Part shown: positions 25,882 to 35,904 of the stretch, one piece after another
Layout of the letters: each line of letters opens with the position of its first letter
Position numbering within the stretch: position 1 is the stretch's first letter
Source: CAIZGX01 sp039805165
GTDB lineage: Bacteria; Bacteroidota; Bacteroidia; Flavobacteriales_D; Sanyastnellaceae
Length of the DNA: 64,000 nucleotides
Direction of reading: 5' to 3'
NCBI GenBank assembly: GCA_039805165.1
Contig: JBDLUS010000191.1
Location: 1 to 64,000 of the forward strand
Made by a program: the position numbers and the translations under genes
Notes under the pieces: generated by a model
The model's input: only the letters and a program-made list of their open reading frames with translations
The model's database searches: none
What the model was told of the DNA's origin: nothing

Positions 25882-28800
25882 GTGAAAGAAGTAGTCCTCC
25901 GCCTCCTATCAAGAGCCATTTTCGTAATGGCCCTTTGTGTTTCTGGTTGGTTGGCCTGGGCAAATACTTCTGTTGAAACTCGCGTAATTGCAAAGTCAAA
26001 TCATAATTTCGTTTTTGCGCCAGATACCGTTACTCCGGTTTGGCCGAACGACGATACCCCAGCTCCAAGCGAAGGTGGAAACGGCATCGAAATTCCACTT
26101 CCAGATAATATTCATTATTCCGTTGAGTACAATCCGGAAACTGGACGCTACGAAGTCATTCAGAAAGTTGGAGATAAAATCGATTTTCGTAGAACTTCTA
26201 CCATGGATATGGAAGATTTCTTAGACTTCCAGTTAGATAAAAATGTAACCAAGTATTGGAACAAAATCAAGGACGATAAGTCTGCTGCAAACAAAGAGTT
26301 TGCTCCCGTAATTAAAGTGGGTGGAGATAATTTTGAACACATTTTTGGTTCGAATGAAATTGAAATACGTCCTCAGGGTTCTGCCGAATTGACCTTCGGT
26401 CTAAACTCTCAACGTACCGAAAACCCTCGTATTCCAGAGCGTCAACGAAAGAACACTAACTTCAATTTCGATCAGAAAATTCAAATGAATGTCATTGGTA
26501 ACATTGGTACCAAAATGAAGTTGAAGGTGAATTACAACACCGAAAGCACGTTTGAATTTGAGAACAACATGAAGGTGGAATACACCGGTGATGAAGATCA
26601 AATCATGCGTAAGATTGAATTGGGTACAGTTGCGCTTCCATTAACAGGAACCCTCATGCCCGGTAGCCTTGGTCTCTTTGGTGCGAAAGTAGAAACCCAA
26701 TGGGGGAAATTGAAGAATACGACAATTCTTACCCAGCAAAAAGGTGAGCGAAAGGAAATCACAGTTCAAGGAGGAGCACAAACCACGCGCTTCGATATTG
26801 CCGCAGATAACTATGAAGCCAACCGACACTATTTCCTTTCAGGATATTTCAGAGACAACTATGATAATGCACTTGCGGCATTACCTGTCGTAAATAGTGG
26901 AGCAAACATTACGCGTATTGAAGTTTGGGTAGTGAATCAACAGGCCAATACGCAAGACGTTCGGAATATTATGGCCTTCACCGATTTAGGTGAAAACTCG
27001 CAATACATAGCTAGCGACTACAACAACTCGTCGTTGATTAGCCCCGCCCAATTGCCAAACCCAGATAATGAGAACAACAATCTCTTCAACGTTGTTTCCA
27101 ACAATCAGAACATATTAGATTTTTCAAATGCCAATGCAGCAATTCAAGCTTTGGGATATGGAATGCGTCAGGGGATTCATTACGAGCGCGTGGGTAATGC
27201 AAGAAAATTAACTCCATCGGAGTATACGTACAATTCACGCCTTGGATTTATTTCTTTGAAACAATCGCTAAATAATGCAGAGGTATTAGCTGTTTCGTAT
27301 GAGTATACTTTGAACGGACAGACGTACCAAGTTGGTACGTTATCGCAAGACGGAATTGCAGCTCCTCAGGCGTTAATGTTGAAGATGCTCAAATCTTCAA
27401 TTACCTTGGTGAAACTTACCAATGGTGACCCTTCTCCGCTATGGAAGAACATGATGAAGAACGTCTACAATCTCGAATCTTTCGGTATTTCGCCGGAGAA
27501 CTTTAGATTGGAAGTTTGGTACAATAACCCTGCAACGGGTGTGAACATGAATTATATTCCTCGCGAACCTTTGAGCGGAAAATTGTTGTTGCAAGTTTTG
27601 AATCTCGATAGAATTGATGCGCAACAAATGCCAGGGAGCGATGGGTTTTTCGACTTCGTTCCAAACGCATCAACAGCGGGTGGATTGATAGACGCGTCTT
27701 CGGGTAGGGTGTTTTTCCCTATGATAGAACCTTTCGGCTCGCACCTTTCAGATCAGATTTATGCTGGTTTGGGAAACACGCCACAGGCCGCTCAAGTAGT
27801 TTCTCAGGTTGTGTTCCAACCGTTATACGATTCAACAAAAACAGCCGCTCAAATCGGATTCCCACAATTGAATCGTTTCCGAATCAAAGGAGAATATCAA
27901 AGTGCTTCTGGATCAGAAATTTCTTTGAACGCGTTGAATATTCCACAGGGTGCTGTAACCGTTACGGCCGGAGGAATGAGACTTGTTGAAGGAACTGACT
28001 TCACCGTGAATTACAATTTAGGGAAGGTTACCATTCTCAACGAAAGCATTATGAGTTCAGGACAGCCTATAAAGGTGTCTGTTGAAAGTAACTCCATGTT
28101 CAATCTGCAATACAAGACTTTATTGGGAAGCCGATTCGACTACAAATTCTCGGATAACTTGGCTATGGGAGCCACATTCATGAATTTGAAAGAGCGTCCC
28201 TTAACGCAAAAGGTGAATGCAGGTGACGACCCCGTAAACAACGGAATGATTGGTTTCGATATGAATTTCCAAAAAGAGGTTCCAATAATTACAAAGTGGA
28301 TCGACCGCATTCCAGGAATTCAAACCAAAGAGAAATCGACTGTTACATTTAATCTTGAGGCAGCGAAAATTTTCCCGGGTCACTCGCGTGCAATTTCGAA
28401 AGATGGAAATGCATACGTTGATGATTTTGAGGGAAGCCAAAGTGTAATCGATTTACGCTCATTGAACCAGTGGTTCATGGCCTCTACACCGAAATTACAA
28501 TCTTCACTTTTCCCTGAAGGAGATTTCGAAGACAGTTTGGTTTATGGAGCGAATCGCGCGCAATTGTCTTGGTATATCATTGATCCATTGTTCTACAGAA
28601 ACAGTTCTTACACCCCGCCAAATATTACGGTTGATATGCAAAGTGATCACCGCATGCGTGAGGTTTTAGAATCTGAAGTGTTCCCAAACAGACAATTACC
28701 TTCAGGAACACCGCCGAACATTACCTGTTTAGATTTATCATATTACCCTGAAGAAAGAGGTATGTACAACTTCGAATTACCGAACGGTTATTCGGGTAGG

Positions 28801-31800
28801 TCAGCTGGACTGAATACAGACGGTACATTGAAAGATCCAGCAACACGTTGGGGTGGTATTCAACGCGCATTGACCACCACAGATTTTGAAACATCTAACG
28901 TGCAGTTTATCCAGTTTTGGGTAATGGATCCGTTCAACGAAGATTCAGAAAATACGCAGGGTGGAGACCTTTATTTCAATTTAGGAAACGTAAGTGAAGA
29001 CGTTATGAACGATTCTCATATGAGTTTTGAAAACGGCTTTCCTTCTGCAAACAACGATCTTCCAATCGAACAAGGAACGTGGGGAAATTATCCCTCGCCA
29101 ACAACCTTTAACGTGGTGAACGCATTTGATTATACTTCTGGAAACTACGAGCAACAAGACATCGGATTAGACGGGTTGAATTCTGCTGCGGAACAATCTT
29201 ATTTCTCGAATTGGTTGTTGCAAGTACAAGGATTTTTAACACCTGACGCTTACGTTAAATATCAACAAGATGCTTCAGCCGATAACTTCAGTTATTTCAG
29301 AAGTTCTCAGGCAGATGCAGCTAATTTGAATACGTTGGAGCGATATAAAAACTTCAACAGATACGAGGGTAATTCGAATACCAATACTCCCGATGGTTAC
29401 CCAATTGCTGCAACCACTATTCCGAACTCAGAAGATATCAATCAGGATATTACACTGAATACCATTGAAAGTTACTTCCAATATAAAGTGAGTCTTCGTC
29501 CGGAAGATTTAGGTGATGGAAATCTAGGAAGAAATTATATCACTGACACATTCGTAACAACCAAGACCACCGCGAATAATGAAGAGCGTCAAATTCGCTG
29601 GTACCAATTTAAAATTCCAATTAAGGAATTTGAAAAGCGAGTGGGAAGTATTCCAGATTTTCGTTCAATCAGATACATTCGTATGTTCTTGAAAGGTTGG
29701 GAAGAACCAGTAACCCTGAGATTCGCTCGATTGGAATTGGTTAGAGGTGAGTGGAGAAAATATGACTATTCTCTAGCGGGAAATCAAGAACAGGAAATCA
29801 ATGACGATCCGGAAACATCTTTCAGCATAGCTGCTGTGAACATAGAGGAAAATGGAAATCGTGAGCCTGTGCCATATGTTGTGCCTCCTGGAATCATTCG
29901 TGAGCAAGACGTATCGTCAGCAAACCTCAGAAATCTGAACGAACAGTCGCTTTCATTGAGTGTATGTAATCTGAAAGACGGTGACGCACGTGCGACGTAT
30001 AGAAATGTGAAGTACGATTTGCGACAATACAAACGCCTTCGCATGTTCGCTCACGCAGAGGCTGCAGGAATACAATCAGAATTGAAAGACAACGATGTCT
30101 CTGTATTTATTCGTTTAGGTTCCGACTTCGATCAGAACTACTACGAATACGAGGTTCCAATGAGTGTTACACCTTGGAACACGAATAACGACGATGAGAT
30201 TTGGCCGGCCGATAACAATTTCGATATTCAACTTTCAGATTTGCAAAATCTGAAAATCAATAGACCTTCAACCACTTCTGTTTTGTCAGTGGTAGATACC
30301 ATTCTCGACAACAACGTTCACCTTTCGGTAAAAGGAAATCCAAACCTTGCGAACATCACAACGATGATGATTGGTATACGCAACCCCGACAAAGACACGA
30401 ATCCATTTGGCGTTACAGATGATGGGAAAGGGAAATGCGCCATTGTCTGGGTAAATGAATTGCGACTCTCTGAGTTTGATGAAAAATCCGGTTCAGCTGC
30501 AATAGCGCGTTTGAATGCTCAGTTGGCAGATTTTGGTAACCTTGCGGTTTCCGGAAACATTAGTACTCCCGGATGGGGCGCCATAGAGCAGCGAGTGCAA
30601 CAAAGGCAACAAGAAACGAAGATGGGGGTAGATGCGAGCAGCACGCTTCAACTTGGAAAATTCTTCCCAAAAGATTGGGGTGTTCAATTGCCAATGTACC
30701 TCGGTTTCTCAGAGAATGTTCAAACACCGCGTTACAGCCCACTTCAACCAGATATTCAAATGACGGATTTACCGACATTGAATAAACCACTGAAGCAAAA
30801 ATCGCAGACTTATACAAAGCGAAGAAGCATCAATTTTACAAACGTGAAAATAGCACCGAAGAAAGATGCTGCGGCTGCAAAAGGAGTTGGACTTCCAGGG
30901 GCCGATGATAAAGGGAAGCCAGGAACACAAGCTGCGCCAACCAACACCGATAAGCCTAAGTTTTACGGAATTGATAATTTCTCAGTGTCCTACGCCTATA
31001 ATGAAACCTACTTCCGCGATATCAATACAGATTGGAGATTACAAAAACAATATCAAGGTGCATTCGATTACAGCTTTACGAATAAGCCGAAAGAATTCAA
31101 ACCGCTTGCGAATATCCCTGTAATCAAAACCTCTAAGTATTTGAAGTGGTTGAAGGAATTCAACTTCTACGCGGGTATCAAACAAATGAGTTTCAGAACT
31201 GAAATGAATCGTTCGTACGAGACCAGTCGCATTCGAAATAACTCATTAGAGTTAACAGGAGTGTATAGCGATATGCTCATTCAAACTCAGGCTCAAAAGA
31301 ATTGGAATTGGACAAGAAACTATTCCATGAAATACGATTTGACCAAGAATTTAAAAACAGATTTTACAGCGAGCAACATTGCTTTGGTTGGAGAGCCGCG
31401 CGGTGTAATCAATAAGAATGACGTTGATTGGTATGAATCTTACAAAGATTCTGTTTGGAGTAACATCCAAAATTTTGGAGAAACCACCACATACAACCAT
31501 AATGTGGGTGTGACATACAAGTTACCGTTGGATAAGTTTCCATTGCTGAATTTTATGAGTGCAGATGCTCGTTACGGTGGTACCTTCAGATGGGATCGTG
31601 CACCGTTTACCCAAGATACTTTGGGTAACACCATTCAGAACAGTCGCCAAATTCAGTTGAATGCTCAAGGTAATTTCGAGACGTTGTACAACAATGTCCC
31701 TCGATTGAAACAAGCATTAACCGGAAAGAAGCCAGACGCAGGAAAGAAGCCGGTTGCTGGTAAAAAAGATGACCCTACGAAAAAGGATGGATTCGGTGAT

Positions 31801-33306
31801 GATTTGACTAAAAAAGATAAGAAGGAGAAAGTAGATCCGTTAGATGTTGCACTTCGATTCTTTATGATGGTTCGAACTGTAAATGGAAGCTATACCAAGA
31901 ACGAAGGATTGTTGCTTCCTGGTTACGCAAACACCACAAGTATCTTGGGATTCGATAACCAGTTCGACGGGCCGGGAATAGGATTTTTGGTGGGTCAACA
32001 AAATACAGACCTTATGGGTAATCCAACTGGACGGAATTTTGCAACAGATGCCGCTAATAACAATTGGTTGGTTGAACAGCAGTCGTTAAATATTCAGTAT
32101 AACCAAACCTTCACTGAAACGTGGAATGCAAAAATGAATTTGGAGCCGTTCCGCTATTTCAAAGTTGAACTTTCTGCAACGCGTCAAGAAGGAAAGAACT
32201 TCAACTCTTTCTTCCGCTACGATCCAACAGTTGACGATTACGTGTTCCAGTCACCAATGGAAACTGGAAATTTCTCGGCGTCATTAATTACTTGGAATAC
32301 AGCGTTCATCAAAGACGACAAAGAGAACAACTACGCCAGTCCAATCTTCGATCAGCTCTTAGCGAACAGACAGGAAATTTCAAGTCGATGGAACAATGAA
32401 ACTTATCAGCTAGCTAATCCAAATGATTCTGGATACTACGAAGGGTTTGGATCACTTTCACAAAATGTAATCATCCCTTCATTTATTGCCGCGTACACTG
32501 GACGTTCAACAAGTGAGGTTGCCTTGAATCCATTTGCGACAAAGGCTCAACCAAACTGGAAAATCACTTACGATGGACTAACAAAACTGCCAGCAGTTAA
32601 AAAGTATTTCAAGCAATTTAACATTTCTCACAATTACCGCTCGACTGCAACGGCTTCATATGTAAGCAATTTGAAGTATGAAGAGTTCAATAACCTTCCA
32701 ACTGCAATAGACCAAAGTCCGGAGCAAAACTTTATTTCGCAACATCAAATTGGTACGGTTACCTTAACGGAGTCTATGTCTCCTTTGGTTGGATTTGACA
32801 TGACGTTGAAGACGAAAAAAGTTAACGACCCCTTGATTAAGGTAGAGTACAAACGCGATCGCACAATTGCGTTAGGAATGGCGAACTATCAAATTACTGA
32901 GACGAAGAGTAACAGCTTTGTAATCGGTTTAGGTTACAAGATCACAGAAGTTCCAAATCCATTTGGAAGAAAAAAAGGAAGTAAACTACCGGTAAAATTA
33001 CTTGACAAGTCTACTTTGAATTTACGCGTTGATTTCACCATTCGCGAGAACTTTACGTTGATTAGAAAAATAGAAGAACAACAAAACCAAGTTACTGCGG
33101 GACAGACATTGTTTAGTGTAAAGTCGAGTGCTGATATGGCAATTAGCGATAAATTGACGTTGCGTTTCTTCTACGATCATCAGATCAACAAACCTGCGAT
33201 TTCTACAAGTTTCCAAACTTCGAATATTACAACCGGTTTAGCCATTCGCTTTACATTGAACGGTTCGGGTGGATCGAATACCGCTCAACCGCAAGGCGGA
33301 AACTAA
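25882..33306 (+). CDS. sprA: Type IX secretion outer-membrane translocon SprA (Sov)
   Basis: The 2474-residue product is by size and sequence the T9SS translocon pore, a giant 36-strand barrel in the outer membrane. It starts with GTG at 25882 and has a signal peptide (~1-28, hydrophobic AIFVMALCVSGWLAWA). Recognisable SprA parts include FNFDQKIQMNVIGNIGTKMK near 190, MPGSLGLFGAKVETQWGKLK near 255 and YVDDFEGSQSVIDLRSLNQW near 845. Two Lys/Ala/Gly/Pro-rich inserts, ~1656-1693 and ~1945-1990, look like variable extracellular or periplasmic loops. Its length is close to the ~2400 of Flavobacterium johnsoniae SprA. It works with the GldKLMN proteins encoded at 52-57 kb. An 87-bp gap without an evident terminator follows. 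Confidence 0.96.
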   Translation: MKEVVLRLLSRAIFVMALCVSGWLAWANTSVETRVIAKSNHNFVFAPDTVTPVWPNDDTPAPSEGGNGIEIPLPDNIHYSVEYNPETGRYEVIQKVGDKIDFRRTSTMDMEDFLDFQLDKNVTKYWNKIKDDKSAANKEFAPVIKVGGDNFEHIFGSNEIEIRPQGSAELTFGLNSQRTENPRIPERQRKNTNFNFDQKIQMNVIGNIGTKMKLKVNYNTESTFEFENNMKVEYTGDEDQIMRKIELGTVALPLTGTLMPGSLGLFGAKVETQWGKLKNTTILTQQKGERKEITVQGGAQTTRFDIAADNYEANRHYFLSGYFRDNYDNALAALPVVNSGANITRIEVWVVNQQANTQDVRNIMAFTDLGENSQYIASDYNNSSLISPAQLPNPDNENNNLFNVVSNNQNILDFSNANAAIQALGYGMRQGIHYERVGNARKLTPSEYTYNSRLGFISLKQSLNNAEVLAVSYEYTLNGQTYQVGTLSQDGIAAPQALMLKMLKSSITLVKLTNGDPSPLWKNMMKNVYNLESFGISPENFRLEVWYNNPATGVNMNYIPREPLSGKLLLQVLNLDRIDAQQMPGSDGFFDFVPNASTAGGLIDASSGRVFFPMIEPFGSHLSDQIYAGLGNTPQAAQVVSQVVFQPLYDSTKTAAQIGFPQLNRFRIKGEYQSASGSEISLNALNIPQGAVTVTAGGMRLVEGTDFTVNYNLGKVTILNESIMSSGQPIKVSVESNSMFNLQYKTLLGSRFDYKFSDNLAMGATFMNLKERPLTQKVNAGDDPVNNGMIGFDMNFQKEVPIITKWIDRIPGIQTKEKSTVTFNLEAAKIFPGHSRAISKDGNAYVDDFEGSQSVIDLRSLNQWFMASTPKLQSSLFPEGDFEDSLVYGANRAQLSWYIIDPLFYRNSSYTPPNITVDMQSDHRMREVLESEVFPNRQLPSGTPPNITCLDLSYYPEERGMYNFELPNGYSGRSAGLNTDGTLKDPATRWGGIQRALTTTDFETSNVQFIQFWVMDPFNEDSENTQGGDLYFNLGNVSEDVMNDSHMSFENGFPSANNDLPIEQGTWGNYPSPTTFNVVNAFDYTSGNYEQQDIGLDGLNSAAEQSYFSNWLLQVQGFLTPDAYVKYQQDASADNFSYFRSSQADAANLNTLERYKNFNRYEGNSNTNTPDGYPIAATTIPNSEDINQDITLNTIESYFQYKVSLRPEDLGDGNLGRNYITDTFVTTKTTANNEERQIRWYQFKIPIKEFEKRVGSIPDFRSIRYIRMFLKGWEEPVTLRFARLELVRGEWRKYDYSLAGNQEQEINDDPETSFSIAAVNIEENGNREPVPYVVPPGIIREQDVSSANLRNLNEQSLSLSVCNLKDGDARATYRNVKYDLRQYKRLRMFAHAEAAGIQSELKDNDVSVFIRLGSDFDQNYYEYEVPMSVTPWNTNNDDEIWPADNNFDIQLSDLQNLKINRPSTTSVLSVVDTILDNNVHLSVKGNPNLANITTMMIGIRNPDKDTNPFGVTDDGKGKCAIVWVNELRLSEFDEKSGSAAIARLNAQLADFGNLAVSGNISTPGWGAIEQRVQQRQQETKMGVDASSTLQLGKFFPKDWGVQLPMYLGFSENVQTPRYSPLQPDIQMTDLPTLNKPLKQKSQTYTKRRSINFTNVKIAPKKDAAAAKGVGLPGADDKGKPGTQAAPTNTDKPKFYGIDNFSVSYAYNETYFRDINTDWRLQKQYQGAFDYSFTNKPKEFKPLANIPVIKTSKYLKWLKEFNFYAGIKQMSFRTEMNRSYETSRIRNNSLELTGVYSDMLIQTQAQKNWNWTRNYSMKYDLTKNLKTDFTASNIALVGEPRGVINKNDVDWYESYKDSVWSNIQNFGETTTYNHNVGVTYKLPLDKFPLLNFMSADARYGGTFRWDRAPFTQDTLGNTIQNSRQIQLNAQGNFETLYNNVPRLKQALTGKKPDAGKKPVAGKKDDPTKKDGFGDDLTKKDKKEKVDPLDVALRFFMMVRTVNGSYTKNEGLLLPGYANTTSILGFDNQFDGPGIGFLVGQQNTDLMGNPTGRNFATDAANNNWLVEQQSLNIQYNQTFTETWNAKMNLEPFRYFKVELSATRQEGKNFNSFFRYDPTVDDYVFQSPMETGNFSASLITWNTAFIKDDKENNYASPIFDQLLANRQEISSRWNNETYQLANPNDSGYYEGFGSLSQNVIIPSFIAAYTGRSTSEVALNPFATKAQPNWKITYDGLTKLPAVKKYFKQFNISHNYRSTATASYVSNLKYEEFNNLPTAIDQSPEQNFISQHQIGTVTLTESMSPLVGFDMTLKTKKVNDPLIKVEYKRDRTIALGMANYQITETKSNSFVIGLGYKITEVPNPFGRKKGSKLPVKLLDKSTLNLRVDFTIRENFTLIRKIEEQQNQVTAGQTLFSVKSSADMAISDKLTLRFFYDHQINKPAISTSFQTSNITTGLAIRFTLNGSGGSNTAQPQGGN

Positions 33307-33393
33307 TTTGGGTTTGAGCAAATAGGACAAAGTTTTGCCCATTTCCTAGCTCTCAACATTAATTTTGTGTTAAGTTCGTAGGATATTTACACT

Positions 33394-34146
33394 TTGAGCC
33401 CAATAGAGCAAATAATACAGCAATTCAACCCCATCTCTTTGAAGGAAATGGACGGAGTGGAGTTAATGAACAGGACAGACACAAAGTTTGTGGTTTCACT
33501 GGATCAATTGCTTTCCATTTTGGAAGAAGTGAAAAACACCTACCGAATTCTTGAAGTTAATAACGTTCGTTTCAGTCATTACGAAACGCTTTATTACGAT
33601 ACCGACGAGTTTCTGTTTTATACACGGCATCACAATGGCAAAAAGAACAGATGGAAAATCAGAAAACGCTCTTACGTCGATAGCCAATTGAATTTCCTTG
33701 AACTGAAGTTTAAAACCAATAGAGGAAGAACTCAAAAACAACGAACGGGCATTCCGGAAATTGGAATGAACTTGAATGGCGATGAAGAGAAATTCATTGG
33801 AAGAAAAGCAGGAATAGATTTTCATTTATCACCACAAGTGAAAAATAACTTCACACGCTTAACTCTTGTTGAACCAAGTCTGCCAGAGAGAATCACAATA
33901 GACTTAGAGCTTTCTTTCGAGTGGAATAAAATTGCCAAAGACCTTAAGCAAATAGTTATTGTTGAAGTGAAGCAGGAGAATCGAAACAGACTTTCTCCGT
34001 TCGTTCAAGCGTTGAAGAAAAGACATGTTAGAGAAGAAAGCATTAGTAAATACTGCCTGGGAGTGGCTATGCTCGTTCCTTTCGTGAAGAAAAATAATTT
34101 TAAGGAGAAGTTAATAAAAGTCAATAAATTAGAATCAATAAAGTAA
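33394..34146 (+). CDS. VTC-domain (polyphosphate polymerase-like) protein
   Basis: The 250-residue product has the basic tunnel motifs of VTC domains: NRTDTKFVV near 27-35, ETLYYDTDEF near 63-72, NRWKIRKRSY near 84-93, LELKFKTNRGRTQKQRTG near 100-117 and VIVEVKQEN near 189-197. VTC domains make or bind inorganic polyphosphate or other triphosphates. The start is a TTG at 33394; I prefer it because the following FNPISLKEMDGVELMN stretch is conserved in the family as I recall it, while the first ATG (codon 19) would cut that. It lies 4 bp upstream of a DUF4956 membrane protein, its usual partner. Confidence 0.82.
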   Translation: MSPIEQIIQQFNPISLKEMDGVELMNRTDTKFVVSLDQLLSILEEVKNTYRILEVNNVRFSHYETLYYDTDEFLFYTRHHNGKKNRWKIRKRSYVDSQLNFLELKFKTNRGRTQKQRTGIPEIGMNLNGDEEKFIGRKAGIDFHLSPQVKNNFTRLTLVEPSLPERITIDLELSFEWNKIAKDLKQIVIVEVKQENRNRLSPFVQALKKRHVREESISKYCLGVAMLVPFVKKNNFKEKLIKVNKLESIK

Positions 34147-34150
34147 GATT

Positions 34151-34843
34151 ATGTTAGATACGTTCAATGCACTGTTTTTGCAATCAGATTTCGACCCAAT
34201 GGGAGGAATGAAATTTATTCACCTTGAGGATTTTTTGGGATTGATTATTCGTCTTTCAGTACACATGCTTTTCGTGTTGCTTTTAGTTCGTGTGATCTAT
34301 TACCCCATTGCTAAGAGAAAGGACTTCTTATTTACATATCTTTTATTCAGTTTAACCATCTTCCTCATGTGTTTCATGTTGGAAAGCGTTAAACTTCAAA
34401 TGGGATTCGCCTTAGGTTTGTTCGCGGTATTCGGAATTATCCGCTACAGAACAGATGCTATTCCTATTAAAGAGATGACTTACCTATTCGTGGTAATTGG
34501 AATGTCTGTAATGAATGCCTTAATCAATAAAAAGATTTCTTTGGTTGAATTGTCATTCGCAAATCTTGTAATCATTGGAGCAACATACGGCCTAGAGCGC
34601 GTTTGGTTGTTGCGTCACGAAGCGCAGAAAATCATTGTTTATGAAAACATTGATTTAATTAAAGTTGGAAGAGAAGAAGAAATGAAGGCAGACATCGAAG
34701 CAAGAACCGGTATTAAAGTAAATCGTTTCGAAATTGGAAAGATCGATTTCCTTCGCGATACTGCTTTGATCAAGATTTACTTCTTCGAAGACGAACAAGG
34801 AAATCAAATGGATGATTCCTTCTCGGGCAACATTAACATCTAA
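34151..34843 (+). CDS. DUF4956 membrane protein
   Basis: The 230-residue product has four predicted membrane segments between ~25 and 145, with the DUF4956 signature MGFALGLFAVFGIIRYRTDAIP near 84-105, and a cytoplasmic C-terminal domain (~150-230). DUF4956 proteins commonly sit next to VTC-domain proteins, sometimes with CotH-like kinases; no biochemical role is established to my knowledge. Here the pair stands alone with no CotH gene nearby. It ends 6 bp from the end of the convergent NeuB-like gene. Confidence 0.85.
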   Translation: MLDTFNALFLQSDFDPMGGMKFIHLEDFLGLIIRLSVHMLFVLLLVRVIYYPIAKRKDFLFTYLLFSLTIFLMCFMLESVKLQMGFALGLFAVFGIIRYRTDAIPIKEMTYLFVVIGMSVMNALINKKISLVELSFANLVIIGATYGLERVWLLRHEAQKIIVYENIDLIKVGREEEMKADIEARTGIKVNRFEIGKIDFLRDTALIKIYFFEDEQGNQMDDSFSGNINI

Positions 34844-34849
34844 GAATTT

Positions 34850-35902
34850 TTAGCTAAACATATTCCAGCGCAATACGTCGTCTTCAGCGATGTCTTGCGC
34901 TGTTTGCTTTCCTATCAATTGTGAAATATCTTTTGGTGAAATACCACTTGCAGGACGCTTCCATGTAAGATCTTCAAATGTTACGATATGGCCCGTAGGC
35001 ATTGCTTTCGCTGCAACTAAACTTCTGCGTGCATTCGCGCGTGCAGGAGCCTCGTCGTCAATAGCCGTTAATTCAAATCCTCCAAGCAATTCCATAGTTC
35101 TATTCATTCGCGAATGGAAGTGCTTTAAATCTTCTTTATCCATTGCGTGGTAATGATCGTTACCGGGCAAGGTCTTATCATGTGTGAAGTGTTTTTCCAA
35201 TACCGCTGCACCCAATAAAGTCGCAACTTCAAGCGTATGCATGTCCTTCGGAAGGGTGTGGTCACTGTACCCTGGAACCGCCTGCGGGAAAGTCGAAATT
35301 AAATCTTTAGTCATGCCCAAATGCGCATTCGGATCAGGTGTTGGATAATTCAATACACAGTGCATTAAGCAAAGTTTATTTCCGTATTTCTCAATCGTTT
35401 CAACGGCCTGCTGAACCTCCCATTTGTACGAAGCACCGGTGCTTAAGATGATCGGTTTACCAAATTGGCATTGGTGTTCAATAAACGGAAGATTGGTAAT
35501 GTCAGAGCTTGAAATCTTATAAACATTCATTAAATCGTTCAGGAAATTTGCACTCTCTACATCGAAAGCTGTGCTCATGAATTCAATTCCAACTTCTTCG
35601 CAATAGCGCGCCAATTGCTCGAATTCGGTCTTCCAAAATTTATCGTATTTCTTGAATAACTCAAACTGACTTCGTGTAGGTTCTTTCGTGATGTCCCAAT
35701 AATAAGGACTGTCCTTGCTTGCGATAGTTTCAGCTTTGTAAGTCTGAAACTTAATTGCATGGGCACCGCCTTCCGCAGCTTCATCAATAAGTCTTTTTGC
35801 AAGATCCATTGAACCTTCATGATTCACGCCGGCTTCAGCAATGATAAATGGACGAACGATTTTTTTCGAATCGTAGTTATAAAGGAAATCTGTTAAGCTC
35901 AT
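34850..35902 (-). CDS. N-acetylneuraminate synthase family protein (NeuB/SpsE-like)
   Basis: The 350-residue product has a TIM barrel (~20-275) with FIIAEAGVNHEGSMDLAKRL, HAIKFQTYKAETIASKDS, PIILSTGAS, GYSDHTL and LEKHFTHDKTLPGNDH, then a C-terminal antifreeze-like SAF domain (~285-350: RRSLVAAKAMPTGHIVTFED, LTWKRPASGISP). These enzymes condense phosphoenolpyruvate with an N-acetylated sugar to make sialic or related nonulosonic acids. I chose the ATG at 35902 (MSLTDFLYN); an upstream ATG at 35932 lies in the previous gene. No CMP-sialate synthetase, epimerase or transporter gene is adjacent, so the exact sugar is open. Confidence 0.87.
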   Translation of the reverse strand: MSLTDFLYNYDSKKIVRPFIIAEAGVNHEGSMDLAKRLIDEAAEGGAHAIKFQTYKAETIASKDSPYYWDITKEPTRSQFELFKKYDKFWKTEFEQLARYCEEVGIEFMSTAFDVESANFLNDLMNVYKISSSDITNLPFIEHQCQFGKPIILSTGASYKWEVQQAVETIEKYGNKLCLMHCVLNYPTPDPNAHLGMTKDLISTFPQAVPGYSDHTLPKDMHTLEVATLLGAAVLEKHFTHDKTLPGNDHYHAMDKEDLKHFHSRMNRTMELLGGFELTAIDDEAPARANARRSLVAAKAMPTGHIVTFEDLTWKRPASGISPKDISQLIGKQTAQDIAEDDVLRWNMFS

Positions 35903-35904
35903 GG

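Noticed and set aside
34850..35902. Horizontal acquisition of the NeuB-like gene
   Set aside because: Base composition and codon use look like the neighbours, and no mobile-element remnants flank it.
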